Source of the DNA: Hofstenia miamia
Taxonomy: Eukaryota; Xenacoelomorpha; Acoela
Assembly (NCBI GenBank): GCA_004352715.1
Contig: SCFE01000021.1
Location: 1,595,295-1,659,294, forward strand
Reading direction: 5' to 3'
Length of the DNA stretch: 64,000 nt
The translations under genes and the position numbers were made by a program. The notes under the pieces were generated by a model. That model was given only the letters and a program-made list of their open reading frames with translations. It did not search any database and was not told where the DNA came from. This document shows positions 1 to 13,700 of this stretch, one piece after another (positions within the stretch are counted from its first letter, which is position 1; every line of letters starts with the position of its first letter).

Positions 1-1046
1 ATCTCCCAAAATTTCGTTTGCAATTGTAGCGGTCTTGCAATTGCTTGAAGGCTATTTGAGCATCTTTATGGCGAATGCCAACATCTACAAGTCCTTGCTT
101 AATTTTCTAATATTTTTTATGAGATCTTTAAGCAGATTCGCTATCGTTTACCTGTGCAACAACCAGGACGATACACTTGTAATTTCCCATGTAATAATTA
201 GCTGCCTCCAGCCATTTTGACCAGCTAGTAATTGCAGGTTAGGGAATTTCACTAATACTAGTCTCTCGGAGCAATCGCTTTCTTGATGGGGCTTTGCGAA
301 AGACTTTTTTCATGAAGGACATCATGTCGGATAAAACGTCCCACTGTTTCAATGGCTAAATTGAAATTGAGTTACGAAAATGACATATATCATTTTTGGC
401 ATAAACAAGCATGCCCTGTTCAGTTTTCAACATGTATGACGCACCGTCTGTAATTCATACCAGAACTTTGTCGAGGTTAACATCAACCCATTTGAGGCTA
501 TCATATACAAAACGAGCAATAATTGTATTGTTCGTGCGATCAAGAAAATCAACATTTGCAATGATTTCCGTTCCCAAAATGCCAACAATACAAGCAGCAA
601 AATATCGACCAGCAACATCCGTGGTATCATCCTAAACATATTCATCTTGCAGTCTTTGTTTTAGTTGAGTAATCCGTCACACAACGCGTAGCTGAGCTCG
701 CAGAAACAGTCCTCTTATAAAATTTAATTAACCATTCCTGAAATTTATCTTTTTCTAACTTTTGTAATGGTATATCAAGTGAAATAAGCGGCTCAGTTAA
801 TTGTACATCGAATCTATCTTCTGGAGTTGTAGTTGGTAGCAACCGCTGCTTCTTATTCCTACATGTAGAAACCAGTTTGGAGTGCTTCTGATCTTCGATA
901 TGCTGTAAAACACTTGATCTGCGATCGAATGATACCTTACAGGAGCATATAGTACATATAAAAGCCTTTTCATCGTGATGCAAACATCTAAAATCTTTAA
1001 CATGTTGCTCCAGTTTTGCACGGTCTGATTTAGCACATTTAGGCAT
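1..1046 (-). pseudogene. hAT-family transposase relic (CGGBP1/ZBED-like), running off the window edge
   Basis: The N-terminal part (1046 to 642) is an open 134-residue stretch with a C2H2/BED-type finger near residues 21-60: a Cys pair in FICTIC, then a His pair in HIEDQKH. Downstream, in another frame (about 632 to 400), it reads DDTTDVAGRYFAACIVGILG followed by a stretch ending DSLKWVDVNLDKVLV, a stop, and ITDGASYM. This is the DUF659-like or DDE start typical of CGGBP1-like hAT proteins (family knowledge). At least one frameshift and one stop separate the blocks, and more broken hAT-like sequence continues to position 1. It is a dead transposase copy whose C-terminus lies outside the window. 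Confidence 0.75.
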
Positions 1047-1466
1047 GATGATGATGACTTAAACGAAACAACGATCTAAAAGATGAAACTAATATATGTT
1101 AAATGATAAAGCTAATAATGCGTTGAAATAGGCATATACTCAAAAAATAAACGTGAATTCCTATTGGCTACGTTTAATAACACGCCTCAAGAAGATTGGT
1201 TCACTGTGGAATTAACTCAATGATATCTTGATCACCTGCTGCAAAATTTGCCATTACAACAGTTCAAAGGAGAGATTTATTCAAAAGCTGATACGTATTT
1301 TATGGCTGGCTCGCAGATTTTAATATCAGCTTTGTTTCACAATTGATAAAATATGCATTTATTTCTAAAAATATGAACTCATGCAAAAGTGCTTAAAATA
1401 TGTTGAAATACTAAAGAATATGCAAAAATATGCGTATTTATGTTAATGTATATTTTGTCGGCCCTG
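1..1466 (-). mobile_element. hAT element, 5' end at 1466
   Basis: The transposase start at 1046 is preceded on the minus strand by about 420 bp of AT-rich sequence. This ends at 1466 with CAGGGCCGACAAAATATAC (reverse complement), a typical hAT terminal sequence beginning CAGGG. The other end lies left of the window, so the target duplication cannot be tested. Confidence 0.6.
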
Positions 1467-4346
1467 CTTATTACTTATTACTATTTCCCGATCGTGTATA
1501 TTCAATTAGTCGTGGTATATCTGAAAAATATTTATGTCCAGACTCAGTCATTGCATAAAGCAATATGTGTAGGTAACGTCATATTATGGACTGTGCTATT
1601 GCTCAAATAGGTTTATTGCTGAACGAAATGTTAACTCAACTTCAAATTGCAAATCGGATCCGCATTAACTAAACAACAGCCGAACACTGAGGCGCTCATA
1701 AGCGCCCACCTCGATCATTTTTCAGAACAAAAATGAATCATGCTCAAACAATTGGTGACAATTTCTCCAAGCAAGCATTAGTAAAGCTACATTAGTCGAC
1801 GACTGCTTAATGAATTTAGACTGTGTTCAAGTTTCTACGTTTCAAGATTGAGTATTTTTTAAAGAAAATTTTGAATTTTTCTAAGCTAAAAAATAATTAT
1901 TTGCGATTGATAAAGAAACTGAAATTTCAAATATTTGATTATTTACAATATTTTCGAGTGGATTTGCGAACTTATTCGAGTTCGAGATTTTAACATCCCT
2001 GGGATGAAGTACAAAATACTGATTGTTTTTTAGCAGTAATTACACATTGTTGCAAACTTCCTTAGTATTGGACAAAAATAACTATCGAAAATGGAATTTA
2101 TTTCACTTTTGTTTAATATGCTGATCCATTTAGCAGCATTGCGTGCTGTGTTTCATTCTTGCTATCCTAAATAATTAAAAAATTTAGTACGTTAAATTTA
2201 CTTTATATTTTTGTTACGACCATTACTACTGCTATTATGCATGTACCTGAGATGTATAAGACGCGCACTTTGTGGGCAGCTGGTGATTGATTATAGCTCT
2301 ATGCTTCGCCAATGCTGCGGAAACATTGCTAGCAGCTAGTATTGTTCAACGTTTGCAAATTTAATGTAGCAAAAATGGCCATTTTGATGTGTGAATGGAT
2401 TATTGGCTTAATATTGTATGGCAATTAAAATTTGAAGAGATATATCTGTGAGCCAAACTGAAAGATCAAAATCATAAGTGTCCACTAATGAGCCCAAAAC
2501 CAGTGAATTCTAAAGAATTTATAAGAAATCTGTTGAAGAATAAATCTCAATTTAAACTTTTTCAATTGCAGTACGTAGATTTCATTATAAGCAACTTTGG
2601 TCTAGCAAAACAATTTTTTTGCTAAGAATCATGGTTAATTGACATTCATTTTAGACCCATGACACTCTCTCTGCGCTTCCTCATATTAATGTATTGATGA
2701 CAGCCTATGAAGAATAAAGCCACTGTTGAAATTTCTCAACCCATATTCGCAAAATTTTAAATAACTGTACTCTAACTGCACCCACACCCGAGTGGGTGTA
2801 CCCAACTCATGTCTCCCCTTGTTGACCATATTATTAAATTTAACAGATTTTTTTAACAGAAACTTGAAAATTTTTATTTAACCCATCTGTTGAACAGATT
2901 GCTCACTATTTTTTGTTGAATAACATAAAAAATCCAAAAATTGTACTTTATATTGTCAAAATTCTCGCACGAATCGCATTGTAACTAAGATGGTATTTGT
3001 CATAAAATGATGCTCTTAAGTAAATTCCTTCAGCATTCGTGCCAATTCATTAGCTCTGAAATTTGCTAAATTATAGCAATAATAAAACTGATCTATTAAC
3101 AGATTTTAGGGTTTATTTATGGTTTTTTACCATTCTGTGAACAGATCTGTTAAACAGACTATAAATATGGTCAATCCTGCTTTTGGTAATTCATGGAAAT
3201 TTACATTAGATTCATTTTATAATTGTTATACTTTTTTCATACACTTTCTTCCTTGTTTATTTTTGGTGATTAATTCAAAACAGTACATTCTGTAGCGTTG
3301 ACCAGTACTGCCTAATATGTCTAAATATATTGCGCCAACGGGCACAATTGTTACGGGTATCGGCTGGTGTCTTAATGAAAACGTGTTTAAAAGAAACAAA
3401 AATATAATTTTTTGTCACAATACAATTATGAATTATATTTAAAATGGTAGTTATGATGCGGTTAGAAAGGTGACTATATCATAAGCAATTAAAACATTTC
3501 AGCATCTGTAGTAGAAATTACACTTGGCAATCGCAATTGTCGGCATAATGAAATATTTGTTAGTGGTAGGTGTGGTCCTAGGAAATTTTAAGTGTTATGG
3601 ATCAACTGAATTATTCGAATCTTTCATGTATTTGCTCCATTGAAATTTTATGTTTGAAGTTGCATTGTGACACAATAATTATTCAGAAATTTAGACCTTA
3701 ATTTCACGAATATCTGAGTGGGTATGTAGGCAAGTTTTACTCCTGTTCAGATACACAAATGAAATGATATTCTTTTAACGTGGTAATTAGAGCAATACTC
3801 GCGTAATTGTTTCACTTGACGGGTTTGATTAATTCATTTGTATCAATAAAATCCGCCAAATGGAACCACTGCAGCTTCACATTCAGTCAGAGAGTAGACG
3901 CCCTCCGACAATTTAAAAAATAGAATTCTAAAGCATTTCTATTATTGCTTATTTTCAAATGGAATTCTCAAATTCTGTCTCCTTTATCACATTAACATTA
4001 TACGTTTACACATTCATTAATATTTTATCAGCAATTTTTAGTTCCCTCCAAATCATTTACAATTTATTTTGCGTTATTGTGTGGATAATGATTTGAATAA
4101 ATTAACATCAAAAGTAAAAAATTAAATTTTTATTTCAGACTTCTGCTTGACTAGATTCATTTTTGATTTCATAAGTAAGATTAGTATATCTATTTGAAGC
4201 AGCTCTTTAAAGAATAACAAGTTTTAACGACTGTTGGTCTTTACTTTTTAATTCGCAGATTTCCCATGTTTTAACTAGGCAAACTAGCGAATAGCAATGT
4301 CACAATTGGTCCCACTACATCCTGAAAATGTCACGTGAGTGTCTTA
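1467..4346. other. Intergenic, no gene seen
   Basis: AT-rich sequence with no reading frame over 60 codons and no recognised domain. It has scattered A/T runs only. Confidence 0.6.
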
Positions 4347-4412
4347 AGGTGCGTTCAGACGAGAACCTTTTGATGTATATCATTTGATATACGTCAAAAA
4401 GATGCTCGTCTG

Positions 4413-5412
4413 NNNNNNNNNNNNNNNNNNNNNNNNNNNNNNNNNNNNNNNNNNNNNNNNNNNNNNNNNNNNNNNNNNNNNNNNNNNNNNNNNNNNNNNN
4501 NNNNNNNNNNNNNNNNNNNNNNNNNNNNNNNNNNNNNNNNNNNNNNNNNNNNNNNNNNNNNNNNNNNNNNNNNNNNNNNNNNNNNNNNNNNNNNNNNNNN
4601 NNNNNNNNNNNNNNNNNNNNNNNNNNNNNNNNNNNNNNNNNNNNNNNNNNNNNNNNNNNNNNNNNNNNNNNNNNNNNNNNNNNNNNNNNNNNNNNNNNNN
4701 NNNNNNNNNNNNNNNNNNNNNNNNNNNNNNNNNNNNNNNNNNNNNNNNNNNNNNNNNNNNNNNNNNNNNNNNNNNNNNNNNNNNNNNNNNNNNNNNNNNN
4801 NNNNNNNNNNNNNNNNNNNNNNNNNNNNNNNNNNNNNNNNNNNNNNNNNNNNNNNNNNNNNNNNNNNNNNNNNNNNNNNNNNNNNNNNNNNNNNNNNNNN
4901 NNNNNNNNNNNNNNNNNNNNNNNNNNNNNNNNNNNNNNNNNNNNNNNNNNNNNNNNNNNNNNNNNNNNNNNNNNNNNNNNNNNNNNNNNNNNNNNNNNNN
5001 NNNNNNNNNNNNNNNNNNNNNNNNNNNNNNNNNNNNNNNNNNNNNNNNNNNNNNNNNNNNNNNNNNNNNNNNNNNNNNNNNNNNNNNNNNNNNNNNNNNN
5101 NNNNNNNNNNNNNNNNNNNNNNNNNNNNNNNNNNNNNNNNNNNNNNNNNNNNNNNNNNNNNNNNNNNNNNNNNNNNNNNNNNNNNNNNNNNNNNNNNNNN
5201 NNNNNNNNNNNNNNNNNNNNNNNNNNNNNNNNNNNNNNNNNNNNNNNNNNNNNNNNNNNNNNNNNNNNNNNNNNNNNNNNNNNNNNNNNNNNNNNNNNNN
5301 NNNNNNNNNNNNNNNNNNNNNNNNNNNNNNNNNNNNNNNNNNNNNNNNNNNNNNNNNNNNNNNNNNNNNNNNNNNNNNNNNNNNNNNNNNNNNNNNNNNN
5401 NNNNNNNNNNNN
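4413..5412. other. Assembly gap (1000 N)
   Basis: A run of exactly 1000 N, so probably a nominal gap size. It sits 66 bp inside the left end of the inverted-repeat element. The right edge opens into a TA microsatellite (about 5413-5462). Confidence 0.98.
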
Positions 5413-5427
5413 TATATGCATATACTG

Positions 5428-5461
<34 letters not shown>

Positions 5462-6286
5462 ATTCATATGTAAAATGGAATAGTAATTACAAATATGAAT
5501 GCGTTTTAGTGGAATTCGTTGTTGATAAAAATGGAATTTTAAGTCAGTCCATGGAACAATGTTTAATATCACCAGTATATTAGCTTATAAATGTATAAAT
5601 TGCTTATGCCATTGAACGGACCTTTCGACATCGAGCATAAATTAAAAAGATTGAATTTCATAATTATAATTTTTGAATTGCAAGAAAATAAATACGTTTT
5701 AATACGAATGAGCACATTTTGTAAATCTGACTTTTTAAAAAAAATCTGTAAGTAGCTCGTTTTTGTGAAAGTATTTACGACAACATTTTGTGGGCTAATC
5801 AGCCACATAATTGTAGCTGTATTATTAATAGAATTTTCTTAATACATTTCGTAATTTTCTAAACTGCTATATCTTAAGCCTCAAACAGAAATTTTCCAAG
5901 TTTTTATACACCAAGTATTGCACACAATACACAGCCTACTTTTAAATAACGTACCGATAAAAATTTTAGGCAAAATACCACGTTATCAGTATTTTTCGGT
6001 ATTGTCATAATATAGCGGTATTAGTTTCAGTATTGGTATACCGCCGGACTCTAGAACTTTATACAAGTAATTTCGTTTTTTTGAACAATCAGTAATTAAC
6101 TACTTATTCTAGGCAATATTGTATAACAATATCTATAGAATTAAACATCCAATCAAATTTGTTTTTGATTATAATGTTTTGATTTGAATCAGTAATTGAG
6201 GTGTTGATTATAATCTTCCCAGTGATAGAAAAACACAATTCCTATTAAACTTAATTGCTGAATAAACAAGTGGCCGTGCATCAAAA
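5413..6286. other. Unassigned sequence between two gaps
   Basis: Starts with a TA-rich microsatellite. The rest is AT-rich with no gene. A patch near 5955-6045 has repeated 'cggtatt/accg' words, which could be the end of another short repeat. Confidence 0.4.
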
Positions 6287-6369
6287 TAATGCTCGTCTGA
6301 ACGCACATCGTTCAAATTAGCATAGATCAAAAAGACGCTCGTCTGAACGCTCCCAAATTTTGATAGATG

Positions 6370-6795
6370 NNNNNNNNNNNNNNNNNNNNNNNNNNNNNNN
6401 NNNNNNNNNNNNNNNNNNNNNNNNNNNNNNNNNNNNNNNNNNNNNNNNNNNNNNNNNNNNNNNNNNNNNNNNNNNNNNNNNNNNNNNNNNNNNNNNNNNN
6501 NNNNNNNNNNNNNNNNNNNNNNNNNNNNNNNNNNNNNNNNNNNNNNNNNNNNNNNNNNNNNNNNNNNNNNNNNNNNNNNNNNNNNNNNNNNNNNNNNNNN
6601 NNNNNNNNNNNNNNNNNNNNNNNNNNNNNNNNNNNNNNNNNNNNNNNNNNNNNNNNNNNNNNNNNNNNNNNNNNNNNNNNNNNNNNNNNNNNNNNNNNNN
6701 NNNNNNNNNNNNNNNNNNNNNNNNNNNNNNNNNNNNNNNNNNNNNNNNNNNNNNNNNNNNNNNNNNNNNNNNNNNNNNNNNNNNNNNNNNNNNNN
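6370..6795. other. Assembly gap (426 N)
   Basis: N run between a copy of the CTCGTCTGAACG repeat (6289-6369) and the C-terminal part of a Tigger transposase. Confidence 0.98.
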
Positions 6796-7079
6796 CCAAA
6801 GAATCAAGCAATGACACTGGCGAAAATGATGACTGCACATCAATGGAGACCGACGTAATTTTTGGTGGCTTTGAACACCTTTATAAAAAGACGCTCGAAA
6901 TTGAGGACCAGTTGTTGTGCCAAGATGTGCAAGCCATAGCAGGAGATAGTTACGACAATTTGAGAAGGACATTTGAAAGTTTTCAAAAAACTCTACGTCG
7001 TGTAGCACTGGAAGCAAAGCACAAAAATGTGCAAAATATGCAGCAGTTGACGATGCATGATATGTTTAAACATCAGTGA
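6796..7079 (+). pseudogene. Tigger/pogo (CENP-B-like) transposase, C-terminal fragment
   Basis: An open frame emerges from the gap and ends with TGA at 7077-7079. The last residues, QQLTMHDMFKHQ, match the short 'ITDYF'-like tail found at the C-terminus of Tigger/Jerky transposases. The preceding 80 residues are acidic and helical, as in that family's tail. The DDE core would lie in the N gap. Support comes from the adjacent terminal repeat ending in TA at 7320. Function, if intact, would be TA-targeted transposition. Confidence 0.6.
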
Positions 7080-7239
7080 ACATTAGAAATGACATTAAAT
7101 ACCTTTACTGTTGTCAATGCGTTTGTTGTGCTTTTAGTTTCTTGTGACATTATATAGCAGAGTGCATAGTACTCGTGCAGATTTTGACAAGTTGTATTGT
7201 ACAAAAAGTGAAAAAAAATTCTTTTTGATAAACTTGAAT

Positions 7240-7320
7240 CCCGATTTTTTGAGATTTTTTTGCGGACTTAACTGGGATGCGGACTTAAACGGGTGCGGAC
7301 TTAAGCGGGAGATTACTGTA
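7240..7320 (+). mobile_element. 3' end of the Tigger/pogo element
   Basis: Three tandem words of the type 'gcggacttaa' (7262-7305) lead to GCGGGAGATTACTG followed by TA at 7319-7320. This is the style of Tigger termini next to the TA target. The 5' end is missing in the gap. Confidence 0.6.
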
Positions 7321-8745
7321 ATGCTCGTCTGAACGCACATCGTTCAAATTAGCATAGATCAAAAAGACGCTCGTCTGAACGCTCCCAAATTTTGATAGAT
7401 GTATCAAAAAAACATACATCAAAAATATGCTCGTCTGAACGTACTTTCATCAAAAGATGCGCATCAAAAGGTTCTCGTCTGAACGCACCTTTAATGTCCA
7501 CTCAAATGAATATCTCAGTGAGATACCATGTGATTTTTTAAATGTACTAATTAATTTACTCATTTATATTCGAACTGCGGACGGACATTAAGGCACTCAG
7601 AGGATAGTTTCAGGTGGATAACAATATTATTTAACATAGCTAGGATTTCAGTTTCTGCTCAGATAGGTTTCCTCGAAAAATACTGTAAATTTTATCCATC
7701 TCATGGGATATTCACTCAGTACAGTAAAAACATGTTTTATTTTATAACAAGTAATGGCCGTTGCATATGTGAGTGAGAAAGTTGCATACCTCATTCTCAC
7801 TACCTTTAACCAGTGTGCCGAGATAGACTACAGTTTATTTTAGTAGAGGAATACTAATTGCTTGCGCTATTTATTAACATATATATCGCATCCAAATACG
7901 CTTATTGATGATTTATAATTAGCATTCTAATTGGCTCGTCCTTGCATCGGGACATGGAAAGTCCCATGTGCAACATGGAAGTTTTATTGATGCTTAGCGC
8001 AATGTATTTCTAATAGAGTCGGCCTGACCCCTCGTTATCAAAAATGTGAACAATTTCACATTTAGATTCAATCGACTCTATCAAAGTGTGAGAAGAAATT
8101 TCTTTCTGAGTTTTTTCCAATTTTAAGATTATTCAAACGGAAGGTGATTATTATCCGCCAACTATAATCTGGCCTAAAGAAGCAGAAAATCGGAGTAATG
8201 TTGCAAACACATTGTTTTATTCACACACATCTAAATTGGTATTGCTCAGCGTGTATTTTTGCCATATCATACCACACAGGGTGAGCCGTTGTACTACAAA
8301 GTATTTATGTGCATATAAATCTTTGGCATTCTGATCCAAAATAAGTCAATTACATTTCCGCTTAAAAAGAAACAATTGAGTGCGTCAAAATCATACGGTT
8401 TTGATTCACTTATTTCTATATAGTATGCCAATATACATGCCAAAAGATTGATCTCTAGTTGCAAGTTTCAGGTTATAACCTGAGATAAGAAAAGTTCAAC
8501 ACTTCCGTTTTACTGTGCAGTCTGTGAATACTCGCAATGAAAATTCATTCTCCTAAAGCATGGCGTTAAAGCTGACCAGTCTAATGATCTGAATCTGCCC
8601 TACGTGGTTATTTGTCCAGATTTGTTTTCAAGAAGAGCTCAATACTTGTAAAATGAGATTAGGAAATTTGTTATATTTGAAGAGAGAGATGAACGTTGCC
8701 TATCTATTCTAATGAAATATTTGTACTTAAGAGGTGTAACAGCAT

Positions 8746-8771
8746 GATATATATATATATATATATATATA
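8746..8771. repeat. (TA)n microsatellite
   Basis: About 26 bp of alternating AT. Confidence 0.95.
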
Positions 8772-10669
8772 GCAAGGGATTTTGATAATTCATACGCATT
8801 TTAAAACATTTTACTGCTTTTAGTTCTTCAAGTTCGAAATTTCTGTTAATCTCCGATATTTATCGCGCCTTATGTGAACAGTTGTCAAAGTATTCATTTT
8901 CCTAAAGCGCTGTGCTTTTGTTACACGTGAATTCTCTTGACAAACTCGCAGTGAAACAAATGTTTGTTAATTTTCCACATTTCCGTACTCTGTAGAAGTG
9001 TTTACGGTTTATTGCTTTAGCAAGCACATGTTATACAAATCGTAAACTTTTTGAAATCTGCTGTATTTTAATCTAAAAATAAATTTATTACATTGCATGT
9101 ATTCAAATATAGTTTTTAAAAATTCAAGAAGTGCATTTTGACACCTGCTTTTGAATAATTATATGTAATGACAAGATTTGTTATTGTGCGAATTGGGGCT
9201 GTCACGATATCTCCAAATTATGTATCGACGATCATGACGAAAAGTATCGCATTTTGCATTAAACCAACAGTTGGCTGTAGCTATTTTATGTTTAAAATTT
9301 AGCTTAGACATTCATCACATTTCAGTTCTAAGGTCATTTCAATCAGAAAAGTTGTGTAATATTTTCATGTAGTGGCAGAAATGCATCGAATATTAGTTAT
9401 GGCCTTCTGGAAGAATTTTGTCTAAAAATTGGCTATTTTGTCCATGAAAATATGTGTTGTTTATTTAGCAATATGGTTTATTTTTATGCTCGAATAAGAA
9501 AGTTTGTGTATTTTGCCACATAAATGCATTTTTTCACATCGCTAGGTTACATTTTAGAATTTCATGTGCTATTTTTGCGTTGCCTTAGTAATGAAAAAGT
9601 AAGTGATTTGTGTAATGATAGCGAAGAAGAATATATTTGTGATGAAGATTCCTCTTCAAATTGTTATGAAGAAGGCTCAGACAAATATGATGATGAGGGT
9701 TAAATAACCTCAAAAAATGGGTCAACCCCCTCTTCGTCTGCACTCAACAAAATATTCTACGAGTGTCATCTGCCGTTGCAGTTATTAATAAAAACATAGA
9801 ATCTTCCAAGTGATAATAGATTCTACTGAAAGGAAGGCAGCACAAATCTGTCATCCTGAATGGAAATTGAAGAGAGAATCATTGATTGATTTTTTGAAAT
9901 CCTCATTCGATTTAGGACGTTTTTAGCTTTAGGTACAGGAATTTTAACGTTACAAACTGAAAGTTGTTTCACTCAATTAATCAAAAATAATAAAACTTGA
10001 GTGATGCGACTGTGCAGGATTTATTTTCAAGCATAAAATTAAAATTCTGGAGAATTTTTTACAAAAACGGCACAAGCTTTTATAAAATTAATTATGTAAA
10101 TTTTTTAAAAATATGTTGAGAATTTTATTGCATACTTGTTTTAAAGTATGCTTGGTGACTTTTGCTAAACACAAAATTTATATAGACAAGCTATAGTAAT
10201 GCTACATATAGATCTATTTTGGAAGGTAATTCTCTACCCGGTACTTAATACAAAATGTAGCAGATTTCAACAAGAAAATATTTATGTAAAACAAATTAAG
10301 AAAAGAATGAATGGTAATAACAATGCAGATGAAATTATTGAAAACAAATAAATCTTCATCACAGAGAAATATTGAGTTAATTCATTTTCTTTGAGTTGTT
10401 TCATGGACTACCTCATGAAAATCTAGTTACCTCACTATCTAGCATAGACATTTTACGTTTTCTACCATTACATGCAGTTTTCACTGAACGCGACCAGCTT
10501 TAAAATTTAAGACACATTAGCAAGCAATGGGCTCATCATATAAGTTGTGACTTTCGTTAATTTAGTCCTGAACAAAACTAGTAACTCAACTCGAACACTA
10601 TTCTGTGTGTTCCCTCAAAAGCGGGTCACGTTCAGTGCACTGTTTTGCCCGTGTTAAATTACGCAACGC

Positions 10670-10671
<2 letters not shown>

Positions 10672-10717
<46 letters not shown>
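10672..10717. repeat. (TA)n(GA)n compound microsatellite
   Basis: About 30 bp of TA followed by about 16 bp of GA. Confidence 0.95.
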
Positions 10718-13700
10718 AAATACATAAATTCTGCATTTCCCCATCATTGGATTGGACGTAGAAGACCAATCGAGTGGCCAGCTCAAAACCTGTGATTTGA
10801 CACGTTTTGACTTTTTATGGTCTTAACTGAAGAATAATGTGCATGCACATAATACAAAATCAATCTTAGATCTCAAAGCTATCATTACTCAGGAAACAAA
10901 AAACGTTGAAGTGGATTTGTGTACGGAGATCGATTCATGGATGCTTGAAAGAAAAGTTTGGAAAAACATGATGCTCAACCATAGAAATTAAACATTGACG
11001 TTTTCTTGGTATTAGGTTAAAATTTTATGCAAACTGGTTGTTCCACTGATAAGTTAATTTCTTTTTATGTTTCTAGTTACTTTTGATTCACCATCTATAT
11101 GTATGTCACTGATACCAATCATGAGGTGAGTAGGTGATGTTAAAAAATAGTTATGTTGATCCCAGCCAATAATTATCAGACATCTAGTGGTTATGTAAAC
11201 GCTAATTTCATTGCGACATTGTGTATTCATTATTTCAGAGCATTAATTTGTATGCTATTAACGGTGTATAGTGCCTAGCGCTCTACAACTAAATTTTGTT
11301 AATATTCGTTTAAAATTTTTAATTTATGTACAGAATGTGAACTAAATGCAATCGAGAACTAGGATAGATTTACAATACAATAGAGATTTACGCGATGCGG
11401 TAACGGTGTCAACCTCGGTGATGCACAACTATACTTCGGTATGAGTCACAAACTTGCAAAATCTGTGGAGATATATGAGTTTAACAAGATCTTTATTACA
11501 TGTAATCACAGTAGATTTTCAATGGGAACTGTAGTAGTAGCAGTACAATATTATTAAAGGAATCCACTGTCTCTCAAGTTGCTGCGATGCCACTGGCTGA
11601 GAGTATAAAATTGCAATGTTAGATTCTAGTTCAAGTTCAAACGAGAAGTTCAAAGAATTTGCTTGAAACTTAGCAAAATCATAGGAAAAAATACTCTTCG
11701 TGTGAACCTGTAATCTGAAATTGAAGTTATCGAATATTTTTGGTTTTGTTATTAAGATACATTGCCAAGCTTGAAGAAGCTCGCGGATCACTAAGAATTT
11801 TGACACTCCTTTGAAAGGGCCTTCACTTTCTATAACAAACTGCTTTCAGATGGTATGCGAAATTAGGAAGAAAAAACTTAAAAGCTTGGTTGGGTTTCTT
11901 CTTTAATGCTTGAAATTTAATAGAACAATTCCGCACAATCTTCGCGTTTGATTCAAGTTTACAGCATAATTTGACGCGTAATCAGCAAGTTTCAAGTGCA
12001 TCTGTCCACGTAACTGCTATTTCATTCCAGTAAATTTGACAGCAATCCTCAGAGACTGGCAACACAATTAAAATGTTCTCTTTTCTTAAAAATTGAAAAT
12101 AGTTAACTTTAAATCAAGATGTCATCAATCGATTTGCTGCTAAAAACAGACGATTGCATATTGTGTAAATTTACATTTGTTCAAAAAACTTTTTGTTTAT
12201 TTTTTCTGTAAAAATGGGTGTCAGCCCCTCCCCCGTTTTAAAAATAAACGCGCCTCTGCTGTTTGCCTACATTTTTATAGAATTTAAAAACCATGAATAA
12301 CTGCTATCTAAAACAACAATGAATTATTCTCATAAAATGACGAAATCTGATTTGCTAATATTCAGTTACTATATCCAATTCCAACTGAAAAAGCAAGTCG
12401 GCGAATATAATCTACGGAAATTTGTTTAATATCACGACGTTGCTGGATGTTTACTTGATTAATTGAACACAGCATCATTACAATACCTTTTGCTATTTGA
12501 ATAATCAAGCTAAAAGATAGAGACATTCCCTTCCCTAATGAATTCAAACTGATTTTGCGGGAACTTTTATTGACAATAATCAACCTTCACCAGGTTCATC
12601 TCTAGTCTCTCCAGATAAAGCAATTTTCAATGAAATAGGCAAAGGGGACCTAAAGTCAACTTGAGAAGTCAATGATTTTCACTGTTCCATAGATTTTTAT
12701 GAACAATTCTTCAAATATAAAGCTATTATAAAAAGAAGACTTTAAATGAGGCAACTTCTACACAAATTTGGAAATTCAAATACAAAGTTGACATTGTCAT
12801 GGGGCGAATTCTAACTTGATTAATGGATATTTTAGACTATTCGTGATAGACTATCTACAAAATGAACTGAATTGCTTAACTTCAGTTAAATTTGCACTCT
12901 TCTGAAAGAGTTTTTTTAAGTTTCATTTGCGATTATTTTCAAAATGTCCCCCAACATCGTTCATGCGCTGAAAACTCGGTCTGAAATTCTGGAACAATAT
13001 CTCTGTCAAAAGTTATGATCAAGCTGCCCGAATAGAATTTTTCAATATTTGTAGTGTCACTTTCCTGCCTAAATTCTTTTTTTAATAATTCCTCAAACGA
13101 CATAGATCATTGGGCTGAAACGATTGGGACACGACAACTACTTCATTTTCTCCGAATTTCTTGTTCAATCTTCTCCGAACATTGACCTTCTGGTTTCCAC
13201 CAGAGGTCACGTTGATCAGTAGCGAACAACCTGCTACAAAAATTGAAATTACAGCATGACACAGTTTTGAAGTTTTTTGTTGGTTACTTCTAGCTCACCA
13301 TGTGTTGTTATATACATGAATGTGATTAAATGTTGATTGTTTTTAGAAGACCGCCTTTTGTTTCTTACATTTCCGATGTATCTCAGATATCTTTTTGAAA
13401 TTCCAATCATGATAAATACTTTAGGCACTAGTGACTTTTCGAATTCTGTAGTTAATATTAGTTACTAGTATAATTCTTGCGATATAATGCATCAATGCGA
13501 TTTCTCAGTTTAGGAGTCGGAATCATAATAATTTTCGTGATTTTCATTGCATAGGGTGAATTGTATCGTTAAGATCAAGCATCGATTAGGTAGGTTGATC
13601 AAAGTACTCATACATAACTCTCTTTCTTATTTCATTAGAGTAAAATCATTTTTCAAATGGCTCATGTCAGCATGCTTAATTGTTTTGCTGGTTTGTTGTT

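Larger units (their letters stand above)
4347..7490. mobile_element. DNA transposon or MITE with perfect terminal inverted repeats and TTA target duplication
   Basis: The left end at 4347 begins AGGTGCGTTCAGACGAGA and continues into ACCTTTTGATG. The right end at 7490 is its exact inverse over about 28 bp. TTA lies directly outside both ends (4344-4346 and 7491-7493), as in PIF/Harbinger-type 3-bp TWA duplications. Inside, the motif CTCGTCTGAACG recurs in subterminal arrays (6289-6369, 7321-7480). No transposase of its own is visible. Two N gaps and a Tigger insertion occupy much of the interior, so it is unclear whether 5413-6286 belongs to the same element. Confidence 0.7.

Noticed and set aside
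4315-5583. Long open frames on both strands of 375-399 codons
   Set aside because: They are almost entirely N bases from the 1000-bp gap, so they carry no information.
6208-7017. 269-codon minus-strand frame across the second gap
   Set aside because: Mostly N. The real sequence on its right part is the antisense of the Tigger C-terminal frame.
9598-9705. Short acidic frame resembling a transposase N-terminus
   Set aside because: Only about 33 codons with no conserved block around it; not enough to call an element.
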